In this document: in pieces, positions 1-7,869 of the stretch | Layout of the letters: each line of letters starts with the position of its first letter | How positions within the stretch are numbered: position 1 is the stretch's first letter | Assembly (NCBI RefSeq): GCF_014337215.1 | Contig: NZ_CP060635.1 | Location: forward strand, 3,543,501-3,607,500 | Origin: Wansuia hejianensis | GTDB lineage: Bacteria; Bacillota; Clostridia; Lachnospirales; Lachnospiraceae | DNA: 64,000 nucleotides | Direction: 5' to 3' | Program-made: the position numbers and the translations under genes | Notes under the pieces: generated by a model | What the model saw: only the letters and a program-made list of their open reading frames with translations | Databases searched by the model: none | Told to the model about the DNA's origin: nothing

Positions 1-199
1 AGATGCCTATACGTCGTATCTGGCAATCCTGGAGAAGAAAGGCGCTTTTAAGGAATTCGGCAGCGCGGCATTTCTCGGACAGGTAGTCGGCGGCAAGAAA
101 TACGGCGGCATACTCATCATTGCAAAGCATGAAAAAGAGGATATCAAGTATAATATCGCTTACGATGAGGATATGAACCTGATTACCTTTACAATCTGA
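1..199 (+). CDS. 3' end of an unknown protein, DUF3887-like C-terminus (partial)
   Basis: The frame is open from base 2 to a TGA at 197-199, giving the last 65 residues of a protein whose start lies outside the window. The piece contains KKGAFKEFGSA followed by a run of alternating hydrophobic residues (GGILIIAKHEKEDIKYNIAYDED) broken by charged ones, ending in NLITFTI. This looks like the C-terminal beta sheet of DUF3887 domains, small extracytoplasmic domains often on lipoproteins or hydrolases. That family call is by eye only. It is convergent with the PucR-type gene and ends 12 bases from it. Confidence 0.5.
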   Translation, partial: DAYTSYLAILEKKGAFKEFGSAAFLGQVVGGKKYGGILIIAKHEKEDIKYNIAYDEDMNLITFTI

Positions 200-211
200 G
201 CACACAGCGCC

Positions 212-1753
212 TTAGGGCAATTGGTAACCACTTTCTTCCATGATTTGGAATACAAGAAGCAGATGGATCTTGCAGCTTTTTTCCGACAGGTTCAAAGCGG
301 ATATTTCCTCGATCCGTTTTAATTGATAAATAAAGGTAGAGCGCTGCATGTAAAGCTTGCGTATAGTTCGGGTGACGCTCTGGTCTTCTTCCAGGTATAC
401 CTTCAGTGAACGGGTATACTGGCGGTTGTGGAGAAGATCATAAGAGAGCAGCTTCTGCAGGCCGCTTGGACAGATGGATTCAATGGTGGAATCCCCCAGC
501 GCCCGTTTCAGAAGATGGCGGTAGGCGTAATGCTCGTATCTGTAATACCACAGGGTGGGATTGGTTTCTGCGCCGATGTGCAGTGCATTTTCGGCCTGGT
601 TATAGTAGTGATAAAGCTGCCACAGATCAGAAAATTCTGAGCTGATACCGGCTTTCAGCAGATTTTCACGCAGCAGATAGATCAGGTTTGCCAGGATTTC
701 ATCGCGGGTGGAAGCAGCATTGCGCAGGTTTACAAGGAGTACGATGTGAGAATCCTTTTCCAGCGCTGCGCAGCCGGAGATCAGGGATTCCAGCTTGATA
801 CAGAATGTGCTCACTGTGCTGATAGCCTGGTCATAAGTGCTGATGGGTATCAGCACGCAGAAATAGGAGTCGTTTACCGCCCACTGGAATTTTTCCAGAA
901 CCGGAAGAAGCTCCTGGACGCTGACCGGCTCCCGGTGGATGAGTCTTAGAATATAATCGTCAAAATACTGCGGATGGCTGTTGATTGCCATCTCCTGATT
1001 GGCGATGCCGTGTTGGATCATAGTAGAAAGCATATGGAGCAAAGCATAATCGCTGGAACGGAGCGGACGCTCTACTTCACAGACCATCAGCCGGGCGATG
1101 TAAAGTCCCTGGACGCGGATATTGTCGTAAAGAATCCGATAGCCCCAGAAATCATCCGGAAAGATGGTTGGCTCTGTCTGGTCGATAGTCCTGGTAAATT
1201 CCGGATTCAGGCGAAGACCCTCGATGTCATCATAGGGAAGAAAGTTGTCGGCATCTTCCTCTGTGAACAGCATCAGGTTCTTCGCCTTTTTTCTTTCGCT
1301 GTAGAAAATATTCCTCAGGCCGGCTGTATACATGCAGATGGGATTTTCCAGAAAGCCCAGGGAAATGTCCCCATACTTTTTAAACGGCGCATGGTTGGCC
1401 AGCAGACCATATAATTCAAGTTCCCATTTCTGGAACCGGCTGAAAATTTGCTGGATCTGAAAAAATATTTCATGAATGGACGGTTCGGGGGAAAGGCCGA
1501 TGCTGTTTATGGAGGGGGTGCCCTCGCACTGGCCGTCCCAGTTCCAGATTACAAAATTCCCTCCTGCAAAGTATTCCTTTTCTTTCATCCAGACCTCTCC
1601 GTCAATTACATACAAATAGTTAGCTAAAACTGCCTGACCTGGATAGTACAGCGTTACGCTGTCAAAGGGGCAGAAGATCAGGCTGTGATGAATATTCTGA
1701 TGTAATATTGCCTGGTTCAGGTAGTCGCGGATAATATATAGGTTCAGATTCAT
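212..1753 (-). CDS. PucR/CdaR-type transcriptional regulator
   Basis: A 513-residue protein. The last 75 or so residues carry the PucR C-terminal helix-turn-helix pattern: LLSYDLLHNRQYTRSLKVYL, then TIRKLYMQRSTFIYQLKRIE, where the second helix pair binds DNA. The N-terminal 400 residues have no domain I can name; the middle part resembles the degenerate sensor regions of PucR/CdaR proteins. Such regulators usually respond to a metabolite and control an adjacent catabolic or transport operon. It is divergent from the NhaC-type antiporter, with 186 bases between them, so that operon is the obvious target. An inverted repeat at 1763-1783 covers its own ribosome-binding site. The ligand is unknown. 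Confidence 0.8.
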   Translation of the reverse strand: MNLNLYIIRDYLNQAILHQNIHHSLIFCPFDSVTLYYPGQAVLANYLYVIDGEVWMKEKEYFAGGNFVIWNWDGQCEGTPSINSIGLSPEPSIHEIFFQIQQIFSRFQKWELELYGLLANHAPFKKYGDISLGFLENPICMYTAGLRNIFYSERKKAKNLMLFTEEDADNFLPYDDIEGLRLNPEFTRTIDQTEPTIFPDDFWGYRILYDNIRVQGLYIARLMVCEVERPLRSSDYALLHMLSTMIQHGIANQEMAINSHPQYFDDYILRLIHREPVSVQELLPVLEKFQWAVNDSYFCVLIPISTYDQAISTVSTFCIKLESLISGCAALEKDSHIVLLVNLRNAASTRDEILANLIYLLRENLLKAGISSEFSDLWQLYHYYNQAENALHIGAETNPTLWYYRYEHYAYRHLLKRALGDSTIESICPSGLQKLLSYDLLHNRQYTRSLKVYLEEDQSVTRTIRKLYMQRSTFIYQLKRIEEISALNLSEKSCKIHLLLVFQIMEESGYQLP

Positions 1754-1762
1754 GGTTTTTCC

Positions 1763-1783
1763 TTTCGTACATTTTGTGCGAAA
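1763..1783. promoter_or_regulatory. Inverted repeat over the PucR-type gene's translation start region
   Basis: TTTCGTAC (1763-1770) and GTGCGAAA (1776-1783) pair with one G-T wobble across a 5-base AT spacer. The left arm overlaps the ribosome-binding site of the minus-strand regulator (CCTTT on this strand). It sits in the divergent intergenic region, so it is a candidate autoregulatory operator. No second copy was seen nearby. Confidence 0.35.
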
Positions 1784-1939
1784 AATGTTTTCTAATACGC
1801 ACAGTTTGGGATATTTTCAAAGTTCTTTTCTGGTGCTATCATGTTAATCATAACAGGAAAATCAGAATATTTCTACAGAAAAAAGAAAAATTCCGGTGCA
1901 GGTTTAAGTTGAACAAAAAGTATAAATCGGGAGGCTTTT

Positions 1940-3280
1940 ATGGCGAATGAACTATGGGCAGGAATCCCGCTGCTGATTCTGATTGCAGGTGCCCTGATTA
2001 CAAAAAGAATAATGGAACCTGCGTTGATTTCCTCAGTGGTAGCAGTGGCAATGCTGGAAGGCGGCAACTTCGTAAATGGATATGTTGGCAAAATGTACGA
2101 GGTGCTGTCCAATCCTTCCTATCAGCTTCTGGTTTTTGTAGGCCTAGGATTTGCAGGTATCTCTGCCCTTCTGGAAAAGTCAGGCGCTATGCTGGGATTC
2201 CGGAGGGTTATGGAGAAGATCTGCCGCACCCGTTCGCAGACTATTTTTTTCACCTGGCTGCTGGGAGGTATTGTTTTCATTGACGATTATCTCAACGCTC
2301 TTGCGGTGTCGGCTTCCATGAAGGGGATCTCTGATGAGAAACGGATACCCCGGGAGCATCTGGCATATACGGTGAACTGTATGGGGGCATGCGTCTGTGT
2401 CTTGCTGCCGATTTCAAGCTGGGCAGCCTTTGCCGTAGGCTGCGCTTCAGAGCAGAATATGGGGATGACAGAATACCTTCAGGCGATTCCTTTCATGTTT
2501 TATCCTATCTGCGCAATTTTGATCAGCCTCCTGCTGGCCTTTGGTAAATTTCCCAGGCTGGGGGAGCTGAAAAAGGCATATCGGCGCGTGGAAGGCGGAG
2601 GAGAGGTTCTGGACGATTCCCGGGCGGTTCTAGGACCGGAAAGGGTGTCTGCGGATGTTACACCGTCCAGTCCCCTGAACTTTTTGATACCGATGGCTGC
2701 GCTGGTGGTGGGAATGCTGGCGTTTGGCAGCAATATTGTGGTCGGAATTCTGTTTGCCATAGCGGCAATGCTGATCCTGTATGCGGGACAGAAACGTATG
2801 AAAGCGGCAGAGTTTTTTGACTGCTTCCTGAGGGGAGCGTCCGGGATGACGCCCATGATGATTACGATTTTTGCTGCGTTCATTATGGAAATGTCCATAG
2901 AGCAGATGGGATTTACGGGATACATGACGGGGCTGCTTTCAAAGACGATTCCGGCGGGGCTGATTCCGGTGACTGCATTTCTGGCGGCGGGCGGGATTAC
3001 TTTTTTCGCTGCGTCCTTCTGGGCGCTGATTGTGATTGCGTTTCCGATTTTCCTGCCAATGGCTGTCCAGGCCGGGGTCAATCCGGCGCTGATTATCGGG
3101 GCGGTTATGTCAGGGGTAGCACTGGGAAGCCAGGCCTGCCTGTATTCGGACGCTGTTTTCATGGTGGCGGCGGGGACAGATGTCCCCAATGATGTTCAGT
3201 TCCGGACAGCGCTTCCCTATGTAGCGGCGGGGGCGGCGGCAGCGGCGGCGCTGTTTGTGATAGCGGGATTTTTATCCTGA
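1940..3280 (+). CDS. NhaC-family Na+/H+ antiporter-type membrane transporter
   Basis: A 446-residue, very hydrophobic protein with about 11-12 membrane segments. The motif FIDDYLNAL (residues 113-121), followed by KGISDEKRIPREHLAYTVN, is characteristic of the NhaC/Na_H_antiporter family, which exchanges sodium for protons or, in some members, imports organic acids or amino acids by the same mechanism. The glycine-rich second half (SGVALGSQACLYSDAVFM) also fits. The ribosome-binding site GGGAGG lies 6-11 bases before the ATG. It is the first gene of a forward run with the UroD-like protein (33-base gap) and the MFS carrier. In this context it may carry an organic substrate or sodium rather than serve general pH control. 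Confidence 0.85.
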   Translation: MANELWAGIPLLILIAGALITKRIMEPALISSVVAVAMLEGGNFVNGYVGKMYEVLSNPSYQLLVFVGLGFAGISALLEKSGAMLGFRRVMEKICRTRSQTIFFTWLLGGIVFIDDYLNALAVSASMKGISDEKRIPREHLAYTVNCMGACVCVLLPISSWAAFAVGCASEQNMGMTEYLQAIPFMFYPICAILISLLLAFGKFPRLGELKKAYRRVEGGGEVLDDSRAVLGPERVSADVTPSSPLNFLIPMAALVVGMLAFGSNIVVGILFAIAAMLILYAGQKRMKAAEFFDCFLRGASGMTPMMITIFAAFIMEMSIEQMGFTGYMTGLLSKTIPAGLIPVTAFLAAGGITFFAASFWALIVIAFPIFLPMAVQAGVNPALIIGAVMSGVALGSQACLYSDAVFMVAAGTDVPNDVQFRTALPYVAAGAAAAAALFVIAGFLS

Positions 3281-3312
3281 ATGATGATACGTAAATAATA
3301 GGAGGACAGAAA

Positions 3313-4302
3313 ATGCTGACAAAGAGACAAAACCTGCTGGAAACAATTCATGGAGGAAATCCGGACCGGTTCGTGAATCAATATGAATTTCTTCACATTT
3401 TGATGTCGGACCCTTACAATCTGACAGATCCCTTTCCGGAGTACGGGCAGAAGAATATTGTCAATGCCTGGGGAGTGACGCTGTCGTGGCCGGAAGGAAC
3501 GCCTGGGGCATTTCCGGTGCATGACGCTGGACATAAGGTCCTTGAGGACATTGGAGAGTGGAGAGAACGGGTAAAAGCGCCAAACCTGATTTTTTCGGAT
3601 GCAGAATGGGAAGAGGCAGTCCGGGAGGCAGAATCCGTGGACAGGAATGAGCTGTTTCTGGCGCCCTTTATTGCTCCGGGGATCTTTGAACGGCTTCATT
3701 ATCTGATGGGAATGGAAGACGCCCTCATTAATTTTTATGAAGAACCGGAAGAGATGAAGGAGTTGATTAAGTATCTGACGGAATGGGAGCTGCAGTACGC
3801 GGAAACGCTGTGCAGCAGGCTGCACCCGGACGCGCTGTTTCACCATGATGACTGGGGCAGCCAGATTTCCACGTTCATATCTCCTGATATGTTCGAGGAG
3901 TTCCTTCTGGACTCTTATAAAGAGATCTACGGCTATTACAAATCTCACGGAGTCCAGCTGATCGTACACCATTCGGATTCATACGCAGCCACTCTGGTGC
4001 CCTTTATGATTGAAATGGGTGTCGATATCTGGCAGGGGGTCATGACGGAAAATAATATAACGGAGCTGATTCGGAAATACGGCGGCCAGATCTCTTTCAT
4101 GGGAGGCATTAACTCGGCAAGCGTGGATCATCCGGGATGGACGAGAGAAGAGGTAAAAACTCAGGTTACTAGGGCCTGCCGGGAGTATGGGAAATATTAC
4201 TATATCCCGAGCGCGTCCCAGGGGCTGCCCATGTCTACATTTGAAGGAGTCTATGAAGCGCTGACGGAAGAAATAGCCGCAGCAGGAAAAGAAATGTTTT
4301 AG
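3313..4302 (+). CDS. UroD-superfamily protein (MtaA/CmuA-like fold, zinc ligands missing)
   Basis: A 329-residue protein with the uroporphyrinogen decarboxylase superfamily pattern: LHPDALFHHDDWGSQ in the middle, then LIVHHSDSYAATLVPFM, MGVDIWQGVM and SFMGGINS. In anaerobes this superfamily is mostly made of corrinoid-dependent methyltransferases of the MtaA/MtbA/CmuA type rather than haem enzymes. MtaA-type enzymes bind zinc by an HxC motif and a later Cys. Here the corresponding site reads H-S-D (about residues 220-222), and the C-terminal region (YIPSASQGLPMST) has no Cys. So either the metal site is different or the protein has another reaction. No corrinoid protein or MtaB/MttB homologue is nearby. 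RBS GGAGG precedes the ATG. Confidence 0.75.
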   Translation: MLTKRQNLLETIHGGNPDRFVNQYEFLHILMSDPYNLTDPFPEYGQKNIVNAWGVTLSWPEGTPGAFPVHDAGHKVLEDIGEWRERVKAPNLIFSDAEWEEAVREAESVDRNELFLAPFIAPGIFERLHYLMGMEDALINFYEEPEEMKELIKYLTEWELQYAETLCSRLHPDALFHHDDWGSQISTFISPDMFEEFLLDSYKEIYGYYKSHGVQLIVHHSDSYAATLVPFMIEMGVDIWQGVMTENNITELIRKYGGQISFMGGINSASVDHPGWTREEVKTQVTRACREYGKYYYIPSASQGLPMSTFEGVYEALTEEIAAAGKEMF

Positions 4303-4315
4303 GGGGGATAATTCA

Positions 4316-5521
4316 ATGAATACCAGAAAACTGTCAAAAGCCAGAATGATACTGATTTTGCTGGCGCTGTTTTTATCTACGAGCTGTACAATGGGAGATA
4401 TGGTCATCGTGCCAATCGCGGGAAACCTGTACGATGTGTTCCCGCAGGTGGGCCTGGTAAATGCCATCATCAGCGCACCTGCCCTTATTGGCGTGCCGTT
4501 CTGTCTCTTGGGAGGCTATCTGTCTGACAAGATGAACAAAAAGATACTGATGGTGATTGGTTTCGCCCTGTACACAGTTACTTCAGTGTTCGGGTGTGCC
4601 TTTGAAAATGTTTATTTTATACTGGTTTGCCGGCTGATCGCCACAGGTGTTGCATGGGGGCTGACAAGCTCGGCAGCGCTGGGAATCATTGCTGAATTAT
4701 ACGAGGACGAGGGAAAACGAGGAACCGTAAACGGATGGTATAATGCCGTCATGGCGGCTCTGGGATCTGTTCTGAGCCTGGTAGCCGGATATCTGGCGGT
4801 TTCAGCCTGGCAGAACGCTTTCCGCGCGTATTGGATCAATATTCCGATTCTGATTCTGCTGGTTGTATTTCTTCCCAGCATGCCGGCTGAGAAAAAGGAA
4901 GCATCTGCTGCGGAAGAGGTGAAAAAAGGAAGGACAACACAGGCTGGCTGGATGAAAGGCCTGATTCCGATCCTGATTCAGGTGCTGCTGGTGGCATCCA
5001 GCTATTACGTGATTACTTATATGATTTCAGTCTACGTGATCGATACAGGAATTGGCAACGAAGCATTTTCCGGAACCCTGTCGTCGGCGGGGACGATCTG
5101 TTCCTTCCTGGCTAACCTGGCCTTCGGGCTCATTTACAGTAAATTGAAAAAAGCTACGGCGATACCCTCCTTCATCGCAATCGGAGCAGGTTTCCTGTTG
5201 ATGGCCTTTTTCCCGTCCAGAGCGGTTGCCCTGGTTGTATGTGCGCTGATGGGAGGCTTCTGGGGAATCTTCTATTCCTTCTTCTTTACCGAATGCTCTG
5301 TCGTGGTGCCGGAAGAGAAGCAGGGGACCGCGATTGGCATTACCAGCGCTGTAAATGGAATTGCAATGTTCCTGTGTACATATTTGGTGACTGGATTAAA
5401 GTCGGTGATGAAAGCAGAGAGCGTAACAGCGGTATTCCCCGTGTTCGGGATTGTGGTGCTTGGGGTTTGCGTGTATGTGGTTTTATTGCTTATGCGAGGT
5501 AAGAAAAGAGAAGCAGCGTGA
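4316..5521 (+). CDS. Major facilitator superfamily transporter
   Basis: A 401-residue protein with about 12 membrane segments in two halves, separated by a charged cytoplasmic loop (residues about 185-210, AEKKEASAAEEVKKG). The MFS loop 2-3 motif appears as GGYLSDKMNKK near residue 66. The substrate cannot be told. The gene starts 13 bases after the UroD-like gene with an AGGGGGG ribosome-binding site, so the two are surely co-transcribed. The context suggests it imports or exports the substrate or product of that enzyme. A fresh promoter and a leader follow its stop codon. Confidence 0.85.
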   Translation: MNTRKLSKARMILILLALFLSTSCTMGDMVIVPIAGNLYDVFPQVGLVNAIISAPALIGVPFCLLGGYLSDKMNKKILMVIGFALYTVTSVFGCAFENVYFILVCRLIATGVAWGLTSSAALGIIAELYEDEGKRGTVNGWYNAVMAALGSVLSLVAGYLAVSAWQNAFRAYWINIPILILLVVFLPSMPAEKKEASAAEEVKKGRTTQAGWMKGLIPILIQVLLVASSYYVITYMISVYVIDTGIGNEAFSGTLSSAGTICSFLANLAFGLIYSKLKKATAIPSFIAIGAGFLLMAFFPSRAVALVVCALMGGFWGIFYSFFFTECSVVVPEEKQGTAIGITSAVNGIAMFLCTYLVTGLKSVMKAESVTAVFPVFGIVVLGVCVYVVLLLMRGKKREAA

Positions 5522-5564
5522 TGAGAAGCCGCAGGTTATTGCAGATGATTTGCAGGCCCGGAGG

Positions 5565-5593
5565 GTGACAAATATTTTCTGATAAGGTATAAT
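5565..5593 (+). promoter_or_regulatory. Sigma-A type promoter before a terminated leader
   Basis: GTGACA (5565-5570), a 17-base spacer and a perfect TATAAT (5588-5593). The predicted start is near 5600. The promoter lies between the MFS gene and the DUF2099 gene, so the latter can be transcribed on its own. Confidence 0.7.
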
Positions 5594-5599
5594 ATGAAC

Positions 5600-5702
5600 A
5601 GATACCCGCAGGGGCATTCTGCTTCGCAAGTTCCGGTATGCGGAAGAACAACATAGAGAATGATTCGGCAGAGAGGGTATAGCGTGTTCTATACCCTCTT
5701 TT
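5600..5702 (+). ncRNA. Terminated leader RNA: candidate attenuator/riboswitch or small RNA
   Basis: From the promoter's expected start the transcript runs about 100 bases into a perfect intrinsic terminator. ATACCC at 5602-5607 repeats the core of the terminator's 3' arm (ATACCCTCT) and is complementary to GGGTAT in its 5' arm. It could therefore form an antiterminator pair. Between them is a hairpin, CTTCGCA paired with TGCGGAAG, enclosing TTCCGGTA. This is the architecture of an attenuator. I do not recognise a known riboswitch class, and without read-through it would be a free 100-nt RNA. The DUF2099 gene begins 78 bases downstream. Confidence 0.5.
5672..5702 (+). terminator. Intrinsic terminator upstream of the DUF2099 gene
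   Basis: AGAGGGTATAG (5672-5682) pairs perfectly with CTATACCCTCT (5689-5699) around a 6-base loop, followed by TTTT. It ends the leader and would block transcription into the DUF2099 gene unless overridden. Confidence 0.85.
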
Positions 5703-5780
5703 GGCTGGCAGCGGCGGTCTCAAATGCGGTAAGCGGGTATGCATGATTTGTTAAGATGGTAAAGGAGGTAACTCGCCAAT

Positions 5781-7082
5781 ATGGAAAAAACAGTTGAACA
5801 GTCAGAATATTTTATAGAACGCGGTAATTTATCTGATCTCATTTCTATCAGGCTGAGGCTGATAGATTTTAAAAGGTATTTTGCTGATTTCATGGATGAA
5901 GAGTGTCTGGACGAGAATACGGCCCGCCAGATTGTTGCCGGGGCCGAGAAACGCATGGCCGGGAAGAGTGTTCAGTCGGTGTCTGTCCGGAATGGAAGGC
6001 TGGAAGTTTCCATTGTTCCGGGAGACGGGGAGAATATATTTGCGGATTATCTCCTGGAAGGGCTGCGGAATTTCTATGAAGTAAACGAATGCCATATTAC
6101 GCGTATGTTTGGCAGCTTTGTCTATCTGAAAAGAATCCGCGGGAAGCTGAAAGCGGTTCACGCCACGCCCATACCGCTCCGCTATTGTCCGTTGATGAAG
6201 AAGCTTCTGACGGAAATCGGAGGGGATACTGCTGCGGGGCTGCTGGAGGCTGTGGCTCAGGGTGCAGAGGATTCAGCCGGTCTGATGTGTGAACTGATCG
6301 ATGAAGTGGTAATCAAAGGGGGGTATTTCGATACATCACGGCCGTTGAATTCCTGTGAGGTTAATGTTCTGTTCGGAGCGTCTGAGACCATGAGCTCGGC
6401 CTTTGAAGCGGGCCTGATTGACGCTGCCGTGATTGTCTCAAATAATCTGGGAACCATTATAACCACCGGCCAGAGCAATACTCAGGGGGCGGTGCGGAGA
6501 ATGACCGGGCTGTTTGCCACGAGTCCCTCTAAGACAATCACAGAGACTGCTGTGAAGGCGGGGATCTGCCCTGTATTTCCTCATACGGGCATTATTGACC
6601 AGCTGGAAGGAGTGCGTAAGGCGATCAGCCTGGGATACCGCAGGATTGCAGTTTCCGTGGCATGGGAGGACAATATCATACTGGAAGAAATAAGGAAGCT
6701 CGAGAGAGACGGGATCATTATCTATAAATTTGCGTTATGTTCTACAGGGCTGGGGGAGGATGCCGCAAGAGCTATGAGCAGTGAAGCGGATTTGGTCTGG
6801 TCCTGCTCGTCCCGTGCTGTTAAAACATGGATTGAACCCAGGGCGACTGCCCAGGTGGGTATAAAAATACCAGTATATATTATGGACAGGAAGGGGTGGC
6901 TTTTGGCTGAGAACCATCTTAGGAAAATTGCCCGGGAACGTGATGAAGCCGCAGCTTTTGACAGGGTGGAACTGACCGCCGGTGACCGGAGGCCAGTGAT
7001 CCTGAATGATGCGGAGGGATTCAGAATCATTAGAAAAGAGGAATTGGGAGAGTGCCGGGATTGTCCGCACCCTTGTATATGA
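5781..7082 (+). CDS. DUF2099 / methanogenesis marker protein 8-like protein
   Basis: A 433-residue soluble protein. The C-terminal two thirds matches, by eye, the archaeal methanogenesis marker 8 (DUF2099) pattern: LFGASETMSSAFEAGLIDAA, then LGTIITT, RRMTGLFATSPS, GIIDQLEGVRKAISLGYRRI, AVSVAWEDN, ADLVWSCSSR and VGIKIPVYIM. The N-terminal 170 residues are extra compared with the roughly 260-residue archaeal domain. The tail ECRDCPHPC could bind a metal. Marker proteins are genes found in methanogens whose roles are mostly unknown. Their presence in a bacterium beside a UroD-superfamily gene hints at C1 or corrinoid chemistry, but that is inference. The RBS is AAAGGAGG, 12 bases before the ATG. 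Expression is probably gated by the terminator upstream. Confidence 0.65.
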   Translation: MEKTVEQSEYFIERGNLSDLISIRLRLIDFKRYFADFMDEECLDENTARQIVAGAEKRMAGKSVQSVSVRNGRLEVSIVPGDGENIFADYLLEGLRNFYEVNECHITRMFGSFVYLKRIRGKLKAVHATPIPLRYCPLMKKLLTEIGGDTAAGLLEAVAQGAEDSAGLMCELIDEVVIKGGYFDTSRPLNSCEVNVLFGASETMSSAFEAGLIDAAVIVSNNLGTIITTGQSNTQGAVRRMTGLFATSPSKTITETAVKAGICPVFPHTGIIDQLEGVRKAISLGYRRIAVSVAWEDNIILEEIRKLERDGIIIYKFALCSTGLGEDAARAMSSEADLVWSCSSRAVKTWIEPRATAQVGIKIPVYIMDRKGWLLAENHLRKIARERDEAAAFDRVELTAGDRRPVILNDAEGFRIIRKEELGECRDCPHPCI

Positions 7083-7105
7083 GAGAGGAGAAGAAAGAAA
7101 TAGAA

Positions 7106-7151
7106 ACAGCGTGTGCGCCATGACGGGGTTCCGGCATGGCGCACACGCTGT
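7106..7151. terminator. Bidirectional terminator hairpin between convergent genes
   Basis: Seventeen perfectly paired bases, ACAGCGTGTGCGCCATG (7106-7122) with its complement at 7135-7151. On the minus strand it is followed by a T-rich tract (TTTCTATTTC), so it serves best as the end of the minus-strand DUF624 transcript, and probably also ends the DUF2099 transcript. Confidence 0.8.
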
Positions 7152-7162
7152 ATTTGCAAGTA

Positions 7163-7822
7163 TCATTCTTCCTTCTGAACCAGCCACTGTTCCATGACGG
7201 GCTGCACCCTGAGGCACAGGATCAGCCTTTCACAGGAAAATGAGAATAAAAGGATCACCGGCAGCGTAAAAGGCAGAAGCAGGTAGCATACGCCGTAGAA
7301 AAGGGCAATCACAGCCAGCATCGCCAGTGAATTCTTAAATGCAATGGGAAGCAGCAGGCAGGCGTTCTTCAGGCTGACAGCCGATGAGACGTCCATGGTG
7401 GTGACCAGAGGGAACCAATAGGCGTCGATCAGAAGGATAAAGGCTTCCGCGATCAGGGAAAGCCAGAATGCTACAGTCTTGGCCCCCAGAAAAGCCGGAA
7501 GGAACCAGAACGCCATGGGAACCAGCTGCATGGCAAACCACAGGAACATCCTGGATGGAAACTCCGTTTTGAATTCGCTCCAGAAGTCCGCCCATAAAAA
7601 GCAGTTGCCCTCACGCCAGAGCTTCATGAGTACATTGGTCATACCTGCTGTTGCGGCCGGAATGGTAAAAACCGGAACGCAGAAAAGAAGATACAACAGG
7701 TTGAGTAGTATGATTTTGAAAAAATGCGTACAGAACAGAAACCAGAAACGCCGCATCCCATCTGCGGGAGGTGGCGCGTCCATTTGGCTTCCGGGCCGCC
7801 AAGGGGGCGGATATTTTGCCAT
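7163..7822 (-). CDS. DUF624 (YesL-like) membrane protein
   Basis: A 219-residue protein with about five membrane segments, matching the YesL/DUF624 family: an N-terminal hydrophobic hairpin near residue 30 with LLNLLYLLFCVPVFTIPAAT, followed by MTNVLMKL. YesL-type proteins are regularly encoded beside carbohydrate ABC importers in Firmicutes; their job is unknown and may be accessory to transport. Here it is 48 bases downstream of the Asp-box protein on the same strand, divergent from the ABC operon, so it fits that pattern. RBS GAAGGAAAG precedes the ATG. Confidence 0.85.
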   Translation of the reverse strand: MAKYPPPWRPGSQMDAPPPADGMRRFWFLFCTHFFKIILLNLLYLLFCVPVFTIPAATAGMTNVLMKLWREGNCFLWADFWSEFKTEFPSRMFLWFAMQLVPMAFWFLPAFLGAKTVAFWLSLIAEAFILLIDAYWFPLVTTMDVSSAVSLKNACLLLPIAFKNSLAMLAVIALFYGVCYLLLPFTLPVILLFSFSCERLILCLRVQPVMEQWLVQKEE

Positions 7823-7869
7823 GGTTTGATCACTTTCCTTCTGTCATGATAATTGTCCTGAAGTTCGGA

